Of a stretch of 64,000 bases of DNA, positions 1-12,308 are shown one piece after another. A model generated the notes under the pieces. It saw only the letters and a list, made by a program, of their open reading frames with translations. It was not told the origin of the DNA and did no database searches. How positions within the stretch are numbered: the first letter of the stretch is position 1; every line of letters starts with the position of its first letter. The DNA comes from Pteria penguin (taxonomy: Eukaryota > Mollusca > Bivalvia > Pterioida > Pteriidae). Where the stretch lies: positions 33,403,001 to 33,467,000 of the forward strand of contig CM068587.1 of NCBI GenBank assembly GCA_035048485.1, written 5' to 3'. The position numbers and the translations under genes are program-made.

Positions 1-300
1 GAGCTTTCTTAAATTTTCAAAGTTCATAATGGGAAAATTCGAAAATAGTGCTCTTTTTCAATATAATTTGTTAGTGTGATAGTGCTTTCTAAATTTTTCT
101 GAATTCACATGAGAGATATCATCAGATTCTAAATAGTGCGTTTTTCATCATCATTTGTGAGTGTGAAATACCGTCCGATTCAAATATAGTGCTTTCTAAA
201 TTTTTCTGAATTCATAATGAGAGATATCATCAGATTCGAAATAGTGCGTTTTTCATCATCAGTTGTTTGAAGTACCGTCCGATAAAAATATTCAAATTTC
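1..300. repeat. imperfect tandem repeat, about 107 bp period
   Basis: A unit running from gtgctttctaaatttttctg through atcatcagattc to accgtccgat is seen at about 82 and again at about 189. A diverged partial copy starts at base 1, so the array probably continues to the left of the window. The units differ by scattered substitutions and small indels. No coding potential is seen. Confidence 0.7.
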
Positions 301-357
301 AAACTGCCATATCTGATTCAAAAGAGTGCGTTCATAATCAATTGTGATCATTTGTTT

Positions 358-376
358 TTTTTCATTATTATTATTA

Positions 377-427
<51 letters not shown>

Positions 428-487
428 TTATTATTATTTTTATTATTATTATTATTATTACTATTATTATTATTATTATTATTATTA
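358..487. repeat. (ATT)n microsatellite
   Basis: About 130 bp of TTA/ATT trinucleotides with a few T-run interruptions. Poly-Asn or poly-Leu frames across it are artefacts of the repeat. Confidence 0.95.
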
Positions 488-540
488 ACATCAATTTTCA
501 CGAATAAAAATTATTCATATCTAAAAGATTTTCAGTCATA

Positions 541-920
541 AGATACTTCAATAATATTTTTCTCATTTCCACTTTATTTCCTATTGTTGTAGTATTAATT
601 TCAATGTTAAAGAAACATATTAATTCTATTCACGCTAAAAGCATTTCAACAATTTTTTGTTATTTAAAAAAATACTTCTATCTATAAGGACAATGTCTTA
701 GATAAACGTAAATAAACGTAGATATTTTTGTCAATTATTTCGATTTCTTCCTATGAAATTCCAAATTTTTGGCTCTTCCCTGAGGTGGCCTCCACGTGGC
801 AAGAGCTGGAAACACTAAAGATTTTAGTGGCTAACAACCTCAGTTCAAAATTCAATATATATTTAATACGTTATTTCCAAAATTTTAACAAATTAATCCG
901 ATTAAAAAGAAATTTAAAAG
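541..920. other. no gene seen
   Basis: AT-rich sequence with no long frame, no recognisable exon and no terminal repeats. Confidence 0.5.
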
Positions 921-1020
921 TTGAGCCGTTTTGGTAAAAAAAAAGTTGGGCCGTTTTGGTGTGGGCCGTTTTGTTTTTGGGCCGTTTTGGTGTGGGCCGT
1001 TTTGTTTTTGGGCCGTTTTG
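921..1020. repeat. GGGCCGTTTTGGTGT minisatellite
   Basis: Five or six short units of the form GGGCCGTTTTG followed by GTGT or TTTTT lie in tandem. They stop just before a PLE terminal fragment. Confidence 0.85.
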
Positions 1021-1029
1021 ACTATAATT

Positions 1030-1240
1030 CGAAGGTTACCTACTTTGGCTTCTCCATATATAAATATATATGGAATTTACACGATTTGACTCTTTCTACT
1101 GGGTATATATGTGACGGGTGTTTGTAGCAAGGAGGAGATGCTCACTCTCCCGGGCATCTGGTCTCACTCCATAAAGGGGGTTCACATATGCTATTCAAGT
1201 AGACATTTTTTTTTTCTATTTGGTTTTTCATTTTAACATT
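1030..1240 (+). mobile_element. Naiad-type PLE terminal (pLTR) fragment
   Basis: This stretch aligns base for base, with scattered changes, to the 3' terminal region of the PLE copies at 5,292-5,470 and, reversed, at 9,650-9,830. Shared blocks are aaggttacctact, gaatttacacgatttgactc, gtgacgggtgtt, ggagatgctcactctcccgg and ggttcacatatgct. No reverse transcriptase precedes it, so it is an orphan terminal piece. It abuts the GGGCCGTTTT minisatellite. Confidence 0.8.
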
Positions 1241-2746
1241 TTTCATTAAGTCACATTTTAGTAAGTTTGAATATATACTATCGTTTCCACGTTTGTTGTT
1301 TGTGTATATGTATTCTTTAGTTATTCAGAAGAAAAAAAGAGAAAGCTATTGTTATTTTGAAAACAATGGACTATGGAATAGAATGTCTAATTTTAGCTCA
1401 ATTATATTTTTTCGGATCAATTTGTAAGTTTAAATTGAGCCATTGGCAAAGGAAAATTATTGTAATCCCTCTTTGTTTGGACAGTGTAAACTTTCCATAC
1501 TTTGTTATTTTGATAAGGTTCAGGTAATTTTTTGAATTCACCATGTAGGTCGCACGTAATGCATTAATTGTATGTATTTTAACTTATTTCATTGAAATTA
1601 ATGTAATTTAAAAGAAATTAGTACAAAAATAATTCAATAATTGTTGCTGTTCAGTAAAGATTGAAAAAAAAACCCTAACAGAATAAGAATGTTTTCATAA
1701 GCTTTGATGGACTTCATCTTTAGAACTAATGAGAGATTTTGATGAAACTTAGTAGATTTGAAGTACCCAAGTTCCGGTACAATAATTTATGTTTTCAGCA
1801 AGATCAAGACGGGCAGTTACAATTTTGTTCTACATATGCACAAAAAAGTGCTCTCCTTCAACAACCTTCTTCAGACGGGCTGCATAAACAATAAATGCAC
1901 TAGAATGATCTTGAAAGTTGCCTTTAAAATCGAAGCTGCTTTTTTGTTCCATTCCGAAATAAAGTGTTGGAGATTTTAGCACATCTGGCCCAAAGCCTCA
2001 AGTGAGCTTTTGTTATAGTGCTGTCGTTGTAAACCTTTTATACTTTCGTATTTTACATTTCCACTTTTTCTTAAGAACTACCGTATGGTACAAGTGTTGT
2101 TACCTTCTGGCTAGATCTATCAAAGAGGTGGATCTAGGGCTGGGTAACAGAATCCCAAGAAGGTACCCTCCTTTGACATACTTGTTCTTGAGACCCGCTC
2201 CATAGAACATCAAAACCAAATGTATCAGAGTGATCGCAAAGGTATGTCTTATGAAGTGTTATTGATATGGTTTCTTTTTCTCCTCCTCCTGTTCTTCTTT
2301 GTCTTCTTCTTCCCCTTGACTATTCTCATGTTGTTTCTTAGATTTTCTTATTATGCATTGCCTATAATGCATTTTACCTGATTAACATAAAACATCACAA
2401 AAACGTTCGATTAAAGTACAGTGCCGATACCAGTGGTGTGCTCTACCGGTTAACGTGCCCATCTTGGAATACAAAAATAATATATTGGATTTTTTTTGCA
2501 ATTTTTATAAAATAAAAAGGGAGAGTGTACACCATTAGCTGATAACAATAAGCTTATATGACTTTTCCGTCAGAGCTTATCGAAAGATGTTGATGAAACT
2601 TGGTAAGTTTGAAGTGCTCAAGATCCCTTACATATGTTGCTGCTTTCCACCAGATTTGTGAAGGAGTGAACGTGGGAAAACATAGGCCCAAATATACTTT
2701 CCATTGAAAAACTCTTTTAGACCAGCTGCTTGGATGCATCATGATC

Positions 2747-2810
<64 letters not shown>

Positions 2811-4100
2811 TTGACATTTTTGTCTTTTTCCTGGTAAGTTCTTAGATTTTCTCCTTGACGGTTGTTTATAATACATTGCTTTTATGTATTTGTATTGATG
2901 TTATTGTTAAAAATGAAAACTGTGAAGAAATGTAATACAGAAATAATTTTTAAGATTTTTTGTTTCATGTTTGAAAATGGGGTTATAAAATTAGCATGTG
3001 ATAGTAAAATTCGATTGATGTTTGCTTGAAAACTATTGAAAATTTTTGATGAAACTTAGTAGGTTTGCTGATGTACAGGTCCCTTACAATTCTTGCTGTT
3101 TACAACCAGATCTGTCAAGTATTGAATACAAGGCGTGATGATATTATCCCCAGGGTCTACTCTCCATTGAATCTCATTTTCTTAGACTGGCACTCATGCC
3201 AAATGCATCATTGTGTGATGTAAAAGGTTGTCTTAAGAAGTGTTTTAGTTTTTAGTTCTTATCTAAAGTCAAAGTTTTGATCTTTTTGTACTTCTTTTAA
3301 GACTTCATCATTTCCACATATTTTTGTTTCATTTCATTTTGATTGATACATTAAATAGAAACAAATAAGCATTTATTTGAAAACGTTTGATTGAAAAATC
3401 TCTTTTTCAAGGGTTATTCCAAAGTGTCATGTGAAACCTTTCTTTTCTGGATTTAATTTTTTCTTTTTCTTTAATGTTTCTTATATGGGCCTGTCCTGTC
3501 ATGATGAATATTTATGGTTTAAAGTTTCATGTCAGAATCTATTTTTCTTGGTTTTTTACATACTGATAGGAAGCAGGTCTACTCCTTAATCCCTAAAGAC
3601 AAAAACCCAATTATTTAGTTCATTTTCACCAAAGCAAATTTTTATATGTCTTGCAGCACTGAGAGTCATTTAAGAAAAAATAAGAAAATTAACTTAATCT
3701 TTTTCACATACTATGTGTCTTTGTCCTGATATATTTAATGTAGAAAAGGAAGTTTACAGTCTTTTATCAGTTGTCATGAACACTATAAACAAGGGAAAAA
3801 GTGTATTTCCGAGTTTCATCAATGCGCTCATTTCTTTTTGAATGACGAAATTCTGCTCAGATGACTAATATACGCCAATTTGGGCTTCTTGCTTAATTTA
3901 TTTATTTGGGTTGTTTTATTTGATTTTATGATATAGAGTATTATTACAATGTATTCATCAATAATCACACAATAAGGTATTTACACTATTACATTTACGC
4001 AGAAGACCAAACTCTTGTCTACTTAAGCATAATGATTCAATGAGGTCAAAATTTATCGAGACCATATTCAGTAAGGGAATAGAAGAAAATAATTGATGTT
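1241..4100. other. decayed dispersed repeats, no gene seen
   Basis: The region holds partial copies of a common repeat recognised by 'gatgaaacttrgtagrtttgaagtac' wording at about 1,741, 2,590 and 3,050. One repeat start (cctcaagtgagcttttgtta) lies near 1,990, and an (ATT)n tract lies at 2,746-2,806. Short open frames here fall inside these repeats and lack splice or domain support. No upstream exons for the ankyrin pseudogene were found. Confidence 0.55.
2746..2806. repeat. (ATT)n microsatellite
   Basis: About 60 bp of uninterrupted ATT trinucleotide. Confidence 0.95.
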
Positions 4101-4437
4101 TTTTTTTCAGATTTCAGTAAATCAGAAGACACTATGAGTAATGAGGATAACTGTTATACTGAACTGCACAATTTATGTCAAAAAAGTTACTTCTATAAAT
4201 GAAACAGGTGATGCAAAAAACTAAAGGAATAAATACAAAAACTAATGATGGACAAACACTACTTCATAGCGCTGGAATTTCAGGATCAGTGAAATTAGTA
4301 ACCTTCCTGATTGATAATGGTCATGATGTGAAAAGTCAGGATAATGATGATGGGACCATTGCACATATTACTTGTCAAAAAAGGGCATATTGATCTGATA
4401 AAATTACCTGCTATATGAAGACAAGGACATATCAAAC

Positions 4438-5245
4438 GGAAATTATTCAAAATGCATTTACTAGTAAAAACGGAAGCCGCAAATTCAAATATATAGTAAT
4501 AGGCCACGATAAAACTTACTTTGTTAGGGAAAATTCTGATTCCAAATATAAATACACTGAAACAGCTGTCATTCAGATGTTGAACTTTCTTATCGATAAC
4601 ATTTTTGTGGTGTTTGGAGGTAAGGTTTTTCAACAAATTGTCGGCATTCCAATGGGCACTAACTGTGCTCCGCTTCTGGCTGACATATTCCTTTATTCAT
4701 ACGAAGCTGAGTTCATTCAGTCTTTGCTTTCGCAAGGAAAGAAACAATTGGCTCTTGGCTTCAATTTTACTTACAGATATATAGATGACTTGCTTTCAAT
4801 TAATAATCCTTCATTCGCGGATTACCTTAGCATCATCTATCCAAGTGAACTGGAGGTCAAAGAAACCACAGAAACTAGTAATTCTACTTCGTATTTAGAT
4901 ATTATGTTGTCTTTCGACATTAATGGTCAATTGAACACCTCACTCTATGACAAACGTGACGATTTCAATTTCGCTATCACAAACTTTCCTTTCATAAGTA
5001 GCAACATTCCATCATCGCCCGCATACTGCGTATTCATATCTCAGTTAATACGTTATTCCAGAGCATGTTCAAATTACAATGACTTTGTTCTGAGGGCTAG
5101 GCGACTTTCAGTTAAGCTGCTCAACCAGGGTTATATATGTGCTAGACTAGCATCGTCACTGAGGAAGTTCTACGGTCGTTACGAGACTCTTATTACTCCA
5201 TATGATATCTCGTTATCCAGACTTTTAAATGATATTCTGGACTGA
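4438..5245 (+). CDS. reverse transcriptase C-terminal part, PLE copy A
   Basis: An intact frame covers the palm and thumb of a Penelope-type reverse transcriptase, which would copy element RNA at the target site. Visible motifs are GIPMGTNCAPLLADIF (motif B type, about 4,645), FTYRYIDDLLSI with the catalytic YIDD (about 4,780), TSYLDIMLSFDI and KRDDFNFAITNF. The frame ends DISLSRLLNDILD then TGA. The first residues of the open frame (from 4,415) are read from host ankyrin DNA in the wrong frame and do not belong to the protein. The fingers region, CxC linker and GIY-YIG domain are missing by 5' truncation, so this copy cannot act on its own. It has no internal stop, which suggests a fairly recent insertion. 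Confidence 0.85.
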
Positions 5246-5566
5246 GACCGATTCCGATCACTTTACACAGATTTGACACCTTCTTTACTAGAAGGTTACC
5301 TACTTCGACTTCTCCATATATAGATACATATGGAATTCACACGATTTGACTCTTTCTACGGGGTATATGTGACGGGTGTTGCTAGCAAGCAGGAGATGCT
5401 TACTCTCCCCGGGCACCTGATCTCACTCCATCACAGGGGTTCACATATGCTCTTCAAGTAGACATATTTTGTTATTTTCCATTTATTTTTCATTTTCACT
5501 GATTTTGTATGTCCTATGGTTTCATGATTTTTGGACTTGTGGTTTGGATTTATCCATCATTTTTAC
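4438..5566 (+). mobile_element. Naiad-type PLE, 5'-truncated copy A
   Basis: The element begins inside the RT coding region and runs through the 3' terminal region to ...ccatcatttttac. The host ankyrin sequence reads atatcaaac | element | ataaaagac. Removing the element restores the phrase found in intact paralogous repeats, so the borders are firm to within a base or two and no target duplication is evident. The terminal region (about 5,292-5,566) is shared with copies B and C and with the fragment at 1,030. No endonuclease domain follows the RT, which fits the permuted organisation seen in copy C. Confidence 0.9.
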
Positions 5567-7479
5567 ATAAAAGACAACGATGGATTAACACCGTTTCATT
5601 ATGCTGGATTTTCCGCATCAGTAGAACTAGTACAGTATCTGATTGATAATAGATGTGATATATATAGTAAGAGTCATACTGGTCGGACTATTGTACATAA
5701 TGCATGTAAAAAAGGGCATGTCAACCTGGTGAAACATCTTTTTAATAAAGATTTAGGAGTATTTAACATGAAAAACGACGATGGAATGACACGTTTTCTT
5801 TGTGCTGGATTTTCCGGATCAGTAGAACTAGTACAGTACCTGATAGATAGTGGATGTGATGAGAATAGTAAGGATAATACTGGTCAGACCATTGTATATA
5901 ATGCATGTGATAAGGGGCGTATCAACTTGGGGAAACATCTGATAGACGGATATAGGGATTTGTTAAAGATAACAGACAGTACTGGATTGACACCGTATCA
6001 TTTAGCTAGTTTTTCAGGATCAGTAGATCTAGTAGAGTATCTGATTGATAATGGTTGTGGTATGCATAGAAAGAGTCATACTGGTCGGACCATCGTTCAT
6101 AATGCATGTGTAAAAGGGCATGCCCACCTGGTGAAACATCTGATACACAAAGAAAAAAGTGTTCTAAATATAAATATAAAAGACAGCAGTGGATTAACAC
6201 CTTTTCATTGTGCTGGATTTTCAGGATCAATAGAACTGGTACAGCATCTGATGGATATTGGCTGTGATGTGTACAGTAAGAGTTATACTAGGAAGGCCAT
6301 TATTCATATTGCATGTGAAAAAGGGCGTTTTAATCTGGTGAAACACAATGTTGAAAGGGTATTAAACATAGAAGATGAAAATGGATTCACACCGTTTCAT
6401 TATGCTGGATTTTCGGGATCAGTAGAACTAGTAGGTTATCTGATTGATAATGGTTGTGATGTTTATAGTACGAGTAATACTGGTGGGATCATTCTACATA
6501 ATGCATGTAAAGATAGGCATATTAACCTGGTGAACCATCTGATCGACAAACATAAAGGTGTATCAAGCATAAAAGACAACAATGAATTCACACCATTTCA
6601 CTGCGCTGGATTGTCAGGATCAGTAGAACTAGTAAAGTATCTGGATGATAATGGCTGTGATGTGTATAGTAGAAGTAATACTGGTCGGAACATTGTACAT
6701 AATGCATGTCAACAAGGGCATGTCAACTTCGTGAAACATCTGGTATACAAAGATAAAAATGTGTTAGAAATAGAAGACAACAACGGATTGACATCGTTTC
6801 TTTTTGCTGGATTTTCAGGATCAGTAGAAATAGTACAGTTTCTGCTTGACAACGGCTGTAATGTGTATAGTATGAGAAATTCTGATCGGAACATTGTACA
6901 TTATGCATGGGAGAACGGGCATGTCAACTTGGTGAAACATCTGATAGACGAAGATAAAAAATGTATTAAACATTAAAGACAACAATGAAATGACACCGTT
7001 TCTTTGTGCTGGATTATCAGGATCAGTAGAACTAGTACAGTACTTGATTGATAACGGCTGTGATATTCATAATAAGAGTAGTATTGGTCGAACAATTGTA
7101 CATTATGCTTGTAAGGATGGGCATGTTAACCTGGTGATACATCTGATAGACAAAGATAAAAATGTTTTGAACGTGAAAGACAACCATGAATTGACACCTT
7201 ATCTTTGTGCTGGATTTTCAGGATCCGTAGAACTAGTACAGTATCTGATTGATAAAGGTTGTAATATGTAAATTGTGTATAGTAAGGATGATGGTGGTAA
7301 AACCATTGCACATAATGCTTGTTACAAAGGGCGTGCCAATCTGGTGAAACATTGTTAACATTGATATGGATTTATTAGAGATAGGAGACAATGACGGGTT
7401 GATACCGGTTAATTTTGCAACATATTCAGGATCATCAGATCTTAACGGCTTTCTTACGAATGTTTGGAGTGAAGGATAA

Positions 7480-8110
7480 ACTTTAGATCATTTCATCATG
7501 ATTGCACACCTTCGTCTCGAGAAAAATCGGAGCCATTTTTACTGCTTCAATGTAAATATATAAATGCGGATTTTTACCACTGAAAAGATAACTCGTAGAC
7601 TTGATTATCTTGTTCTGATGTAATAACTGTAAGAATATATGAAGAGCAAACTTACTGCAAACTTGACCAAATAGTTAGAGCCAAACCAATCAAATAAGAG
7701 AGTTATGATTGAAAGAGGCATTCCTTAGTTTGAGTATGATTAGCAAACTTACATTACAGTAAATTGTGAGGTATATATTAGAGGCAGTGCAGATGTAGTG
7801 AGAAATGGATCGATACTATACTGTAGTACATATACTGAAATACATGTTGATACTAATACTTTTTTTTAATATACATTGATTATTTATGGCTATTGTGCTT
7901 ACTTTAAACTTAATTCTCTCCACCCCAGAAGGGCCGTCCATTTTACAGGATTTTAATTATTATTTTGAGTATGCGATATAATTTTTGTCTTTTGTGTCAT
8001 TTATGTTTTCTGTATTTATATCTTCAGGTTTTGTGTATAACACTTTTTAATCCATTACAATACCTAATTTCCTTAATCATTCATTACAATTACTTATATG
8101 AACATACATG
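7480..8110. other. no gene seen
   Basis: AT-rich flank of the ankyrin pseudogene. No motif, splice-supported exon or clear repeat border is recognised. Confidence 0.5.
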
Positions 8111-8460
8111 TATATACGTCCGTCGTAGACGGACATATTATGGTATGGCGTTGTGGGTTGTGGATATTGTAAGCAAGATACAGACCATACCGTTTATGCT
8201 AGAACTTTCAAACTTTGTACACTTATTTCTTATGACAGGAGGACGAAACTTGATTTTCAAGAATATATCTGCATGGTCGAGGTCACAGTGCGTATGATGG
8301 GTAAATCTTTGTCCGGGCAGAACTTTCTACCCCTTGCATGGATTTGAATAATATTTCACGGAATTATTGCCCACCACCCAAGGGTGTGTCATGACATTGC
8401 ACCAATTTAAGTGAAGGGCGTCTTATGCAAAGTTAAGCGTTGCTCTTATTAAAGTAAATT
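8111..8460 (+). repeat. molluscan dispersed repeat (ACGTCCGTC-ended)
   Basis: It opens with tatacgtccgtcgtagacgg, an inverted-repeat head, and then attatggtatggcgttgtg. It closes with gaagggcgtcttatgcaaag and gcgttgctctt. The same head and tail words mark elements at 41,853-43,131, 52,807-53,464 and 25,990. The interior carries the 'caagggtgtgtcatgac' and 'gaataatatttcac' phrases common to this family. No coding capacity is seen, so it is probably a non-autonomous DNA element. Confidence 0.65.
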
Positions 8461-9546
8461 AAAGAAAGAAAGAAAAATGTCAGATATTGTAACAATATTC
8501 TAAATTTGTGCACGTTCCTATGAAAAAACTTAAACACTGAGAGAAGAGAAAACAACGAAACTTCTAATTAGTAAAAAAGTTGTATTGCTTACTTTTTCTT
8601 GAAAGATATAACTGACTTGTGAAGTTCAGGGTCATTATACAATATAGTGAGAATTGGATCTGCACAGTACCGATATTGTACTGTAATACATAAACTGAAC
8701 TACATTTTATACTAATACTTTTACAGATAATACGTTAATTATTTATGTCCATTATACATTACCTTTATCTTGCTTCTCTCTCCCGCAGAAGGAGCATAAA
8801 GCCGTCCATTTTTAGCGGTGTATTATGTTGAGTATGCAATATACATTTATGTCTTTTTGTATAATCTATTTTTCGGTATTTATATCTTACTTTGTTGTGT
8901 ATAACAACTTATAAATCATATATAATCATTCATTACAGTTACTTATTAAATCTGTATATGAACATTCATTTTTATACGACTGTCATAAATGGATATATTA
9001 TTGTATGGCGTTGTGAATCTGCCCGCACCATGTTTACACTTTACAGACCATACCGTTTTCGCTAAGACTTTGTACACTTATTTCCTGTCACATGAGAACA
9101 CAGCCTAATGATTCTCAATATTAATATCAAAAGTCAAGGCTACATTTGAGGGCAAAGTTTGAGAGAGCACATTGCGTACAAAATACAAGGAAACCGTTTA
9201 TGCTTTAAATTTTGTGCGCATATTTCTTCTGACAGGAAAACAAAGTTTATTGATTTTCAAGGTCAAAACCTACAAGAACGAGGTGGCAATGCATATAATG
9301 GGTAAATATGTGTCCGGGCCACAACTATATACCCTTTGCATGGATTTGAATAATATTTCAAGGAATTGTTGTCCAGGAACCAAGGATGTGTCACAACATT
9401 GAACCAAGATCATATCTGCAAGATCATTGTAATAGTGGATATTTTGAATGGATTTAAACCAAAGTCATATCTGCAAGGTCAAAGTCACAGCGCCTATGTC
9501 AGTTAAAATCTTTTACAGGCCATAATTCTTTGATGCATACGTGTAA
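8461..9546. repeat. second and third partial copies of the ACGTCCGTC-type repeat
   Basis: The stretch holds further degenerate copies: tatacgactgtcataaatgg near 8,970, 'gaataatatttcaagg' near 9,350 and 'aaggtcaaagtcacag' near 9,480. The short open frames at 9,172-9,402 lie inside the repeat and are not supported as genes. Confidence 0.5.
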
Positions 9547-10154
9547 ATGTAAAGATGATGGATAAATCCAAACCACAAGTCCAAAAATCATGAAATCATA
9601 GAACATACAAAATCAGTGAAAATGAAAAACAAATGGAATATAACAAAATATGTCTACTTGAAGAGCATATGTGAACCCCGGTGATGGAGTGAGATCAGGT
9701 GCCCGGGGAGAGTGAGCATCTCCTGCTTGCTAACAACACCCGTCACATATACCCCGTAGAAAGAGTCAAATCGTGTGAATTCCATATGTATTTATATATG
9801 GAGAAGTCGAAGTAGGTAACCGAAGTAAGGTGTCAAATCTGTGTAAAGTGATCGGAATCGGTCCAGAATATCATTTAAAAGTCTGGATAACGAGATATCA
9901 TATGGAGTAATAAGAGTCTCGTAACGACCGTAGAACTTTCTCAGTGACGATGCTAGTCTAGCACATATATAACCCTGGTTGAGCAGCTTAGCTGAAAGTC
10001 ACCTAGCCCTCAGAACAAAGTCATTGTAATTTGAACATGCTCTGGAATAACGTATTAACTGAGATATGAATACGCCGTATGCGGGCGATGATGGAATGTT
10101 GCTACCTATGAAAGGAAAGTTTGTGATAGCGAAATTGAAATCGTCACGTTTGTC

Positions 10155-11402
10155 TTAGAGTGAGGTGTTCAATTGATCATTAATGTCGAAAGACAACATA
10201 ATATCTAAATACGAAGTAGAATTACTAGTTTCTGTGGTTTCTTTGACCTCCAGTTCACTTGGATAGATGATGCTAAGGTAATCCGCGAATGAAGGATTAT
10301 TAATTGAAAGCAAGTCATCTATATATCTGTAAGTAAAATTGAAGCCAAGAGCCAATTGTTTTTTTCCTTGCGAAAGCAAAGACTGAATGAACTCAGCTTC
10401 GTATGAATAAAGGAATATGTCAGCCAGAAGCGGAGCACAGTTAGTGCCCATTGGAATTCCGACAATTTGTTGAAAAACCTTACCTTCAAACACCACAAAA
10501 ATGTTATCGATAAGAAAGTTCAACATCTGGATGACAGCTGTTTCAGTGTATTTATTTTTGGAATCAGAATTTTCCCTAACAAAGTAAGTTTTATCGTGGC
10601 CTATTACTGTATATTTGAATTTGCGGCTTCCGTTTTTACTAGTAAATGCATTTTGAATAATTTCCGCTAATCTGTCTTTTAATTTCTGATGAGGGATCGT
10701 TGTGTACAGAGTCGATAAGTCGAAGGACTTGATGGAGTGAATTTTAGTAAAACTTTTTGATTTTAGATGTTCTAACAACTCTTTTGAATTTTTAAGGATC
10801 CACATTTGATTAATTCCACTTCTGGAATATACTGTTTCGCAATATCTATGAAGGCCAGATTTAATTTCTGATAATACTTTTCTGAGTAGCATCGATACAG
10901 ATTTTGTGGAACACTTCGAGCAACCAGCGATAAAGCGTTGTTTGTACGAAGTTTTGTGCATTTTTTGGAATACAGTACAAATATGGAAGTTCTAAATTCA
11001 ATTTATTGAGTCAATACCAAACGTATTGAGGACAGATTTATGATTCTCGAGTACTTCCGAAACCGAAAAGTTCGTGAGAGTATAAGTAGGATTTCCTGGA
11101 GCTGAATTTAATCCTAATTCTTTCACTAGGCTCTCAAAGTAATATTTCTTACAAGTAAATGTATAATTATTAGATGCTTTATCTGTTGGTGTAATGATAT
11201 AATGTTCTTGGAGGAAGGTAAGTTCTCTGACAACATCAGAATCTTTAAAAGTAGATTCGAATCTGGTGTTTACAGAACCTTGTAATTTTTTAGTTTTTGA
11301 TCTCAGCAGTACTGCAATAGATTTTATCCATTCCGAAAGAGTGTCGACTTGTACTTCCTCTCTTTTTGCCCATCGTGTGGCATATTCCTCGCAGCAGTTC
11401 AT
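10155..11402 (-). pseudogene. PLE copy B: reverse transcriptase, frameshifted
   Basis: Two overlapping segments (11,402-10,998 and 10,961-10,155) together cover the fingers, palm and part of the thumb. Motifs are FLQEHYIITPTDKASNNYTF, CIPKMHK (broken by an extra A), FIAGCSKCSTKSVSMLL, FDLSTLYTTIPH (motif A Asp), GIPMGTNCAPLLADIF and YRYIDDLLSI. A one-base deletion near 11,001 and an insertion near 10,965 compensate for each other. A TAA then cuts the protein at a position read as Tyr in copies A and C. The downstream sequence to about 9,870 is still homologous to the copy A thumb. Confidence 0.85.
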
Positions 11403-11423
11403 AATATTCTCAAAATTTTTGCT

Positions 11424-12308
11424 TCATGTTAATGATCTGGGTTCTCTGTATTTTGGACCTTTAAGTAAAAGTTCTCTTAATTTAGTGTTTTTAACTATAT
11501 CGAGATCACCAGTAATGACATGGCCACAAGGAGAATATACGAAATTAGATGAGGAACATGCACACGGTTGAAGATGGCATGCAGAGTTGCTAAGATCAAG
11601 ACACTGTAGAAACCCTTTGTAATTATAAATTTTGGATGCAACTGATGGCGTGTAGCTATAGGAAATACATGGCGGATCTTTGTTTTTGAAATATGGAGGT
11701 ATTTTCTCCAAAACAGACTTATGATTTAAAATTTGGCCGAAATTTAAATAATCAATGCCTTTATTTGCAAATTTAATTTTGATGAAAGGGCGATTACATT
11801 TTTCCATAGAAATATCTGACTTGACGGGACGAAGAAGTCTAGCGGTCGATATGTCCATAATAATGCCATCTAGTCTATACTCTGCAGAGCTTATATCAGT
11901 AAATATACGGTGTCTGGACGATACGTACAACTCGTGTAATTTTCTGAGTGAAATAGAATAAAGTTTTGTACGAATGTGATGAAGGCCCAAAGGTTTATTT
12001 ATAAATGGCAAAAGAGCATCAAAGGAAATATTATGTATTTCAGGTTTGTTGTATTTGCGTGTACCATGACTTCGATGCCTCCTCTGGCTTTTGTTGAATA
12101 AACCGAGTACGTTAACTGATTGACACGCAGGACTAGTGAGATTACCAATACTACTAATATTGTCATTGCATCCATAGGGCGAAGCAGTGCCGAGACGACT
12201 TATCCAGTATTCTTCTCTTTTCCGACGAAAAGGAGTGCTCAAATTGGTATTGTTTGTGGGGTGATATATTTTTTCTATAATTCTAATTTTCATTGAGAGA
12301 ATAGAGAG
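11424..12308 (-). pseudogene. PLE copy B: end of GIY-YIG domain, linker and CxC motif
   Basis: The frame begins in the distal GIY-YIG part (RKREEYWISRLGTASPYGCND, residues typical of the C-terminal end of PLE endonucleases). It continues through a basic linker (FDALLPFINKPLGLHHIRTK) to HLQPCACSSSNFVYSPCGHV, whose Cys-Ala-Cys lies at 11,556-11,564. Such a CxC motif between an N-terminal endonuclease and the RT is the described hallmark of the permuted Naiad/Chlamys PLEs. The frame stops at a TGA where copy C has TGG. Residues upstream of the GIY-YIG part that appear in this frame come from the flanking repeat. Confidence 0.8.

Larger units (their letters stand above)
4118..7479 (+). pseudogene. 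ankyrin-repeat terminal exon, broken paralogue
   Basis: This is a paralogue of the ankyrin exon at 54,727-57,952, including the same upstream splice acceptor (T-run, cag, atttcag). It encodes tandem ankyrin repeats of the form [24 protein letters not shown] alternating with [24 protein letters not shown]. Visible lesions are a lost base giving a TGA at 4,200-4,202, an extra A in the run at 4,377-4,382, an extra base near 4,403, the PLE insertion at 4,438-5,566, an extra A near 6,956-6,962, an insertion near 7,262-7,275 and a deletion near 7,352. The longest intact stretch is 5,567-6,976. A frame opening at 5,531 takes its first dozen residues from the PLE end, so that start is spurious. The last part to about 7,479 is highly decayed. 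Its upstream exons were not found. A transcribed pseudogene cannot be excluded. Confidence 0.85.
9547..12308 (-). mobile_element. Naiad-type PLE copy B
   Basis: Read on the minus strand, the copy starts inside the GIY-YIG coding region at about 12,308. It runs through the CxC linker and RT and ends in the terminal region at 9,547 (reverse complement of ...ccatcatctttacat). The 5' flank is the 'aattgttgtccatg..gtgtgtcatgac' dispersed repeat, so the copy is 5'-truncated into that repeat. Compared with copies A and C it carries a TGA in place of a Trp codon (near 11,424), a one-base deletion near 11,001, an extra A near 10,965 and a TAA in place of Tyr at about 10,155. It is therefore defective. 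Confidence 0.85.

Noticed and set aside
5531..5566. Met at 5,531 as the true start of an ankyrin protein
   Set aside because: These codons are the end of the inserted PLE, shown by identity with 9,547-9,585 reversed and 31,264-31,303.
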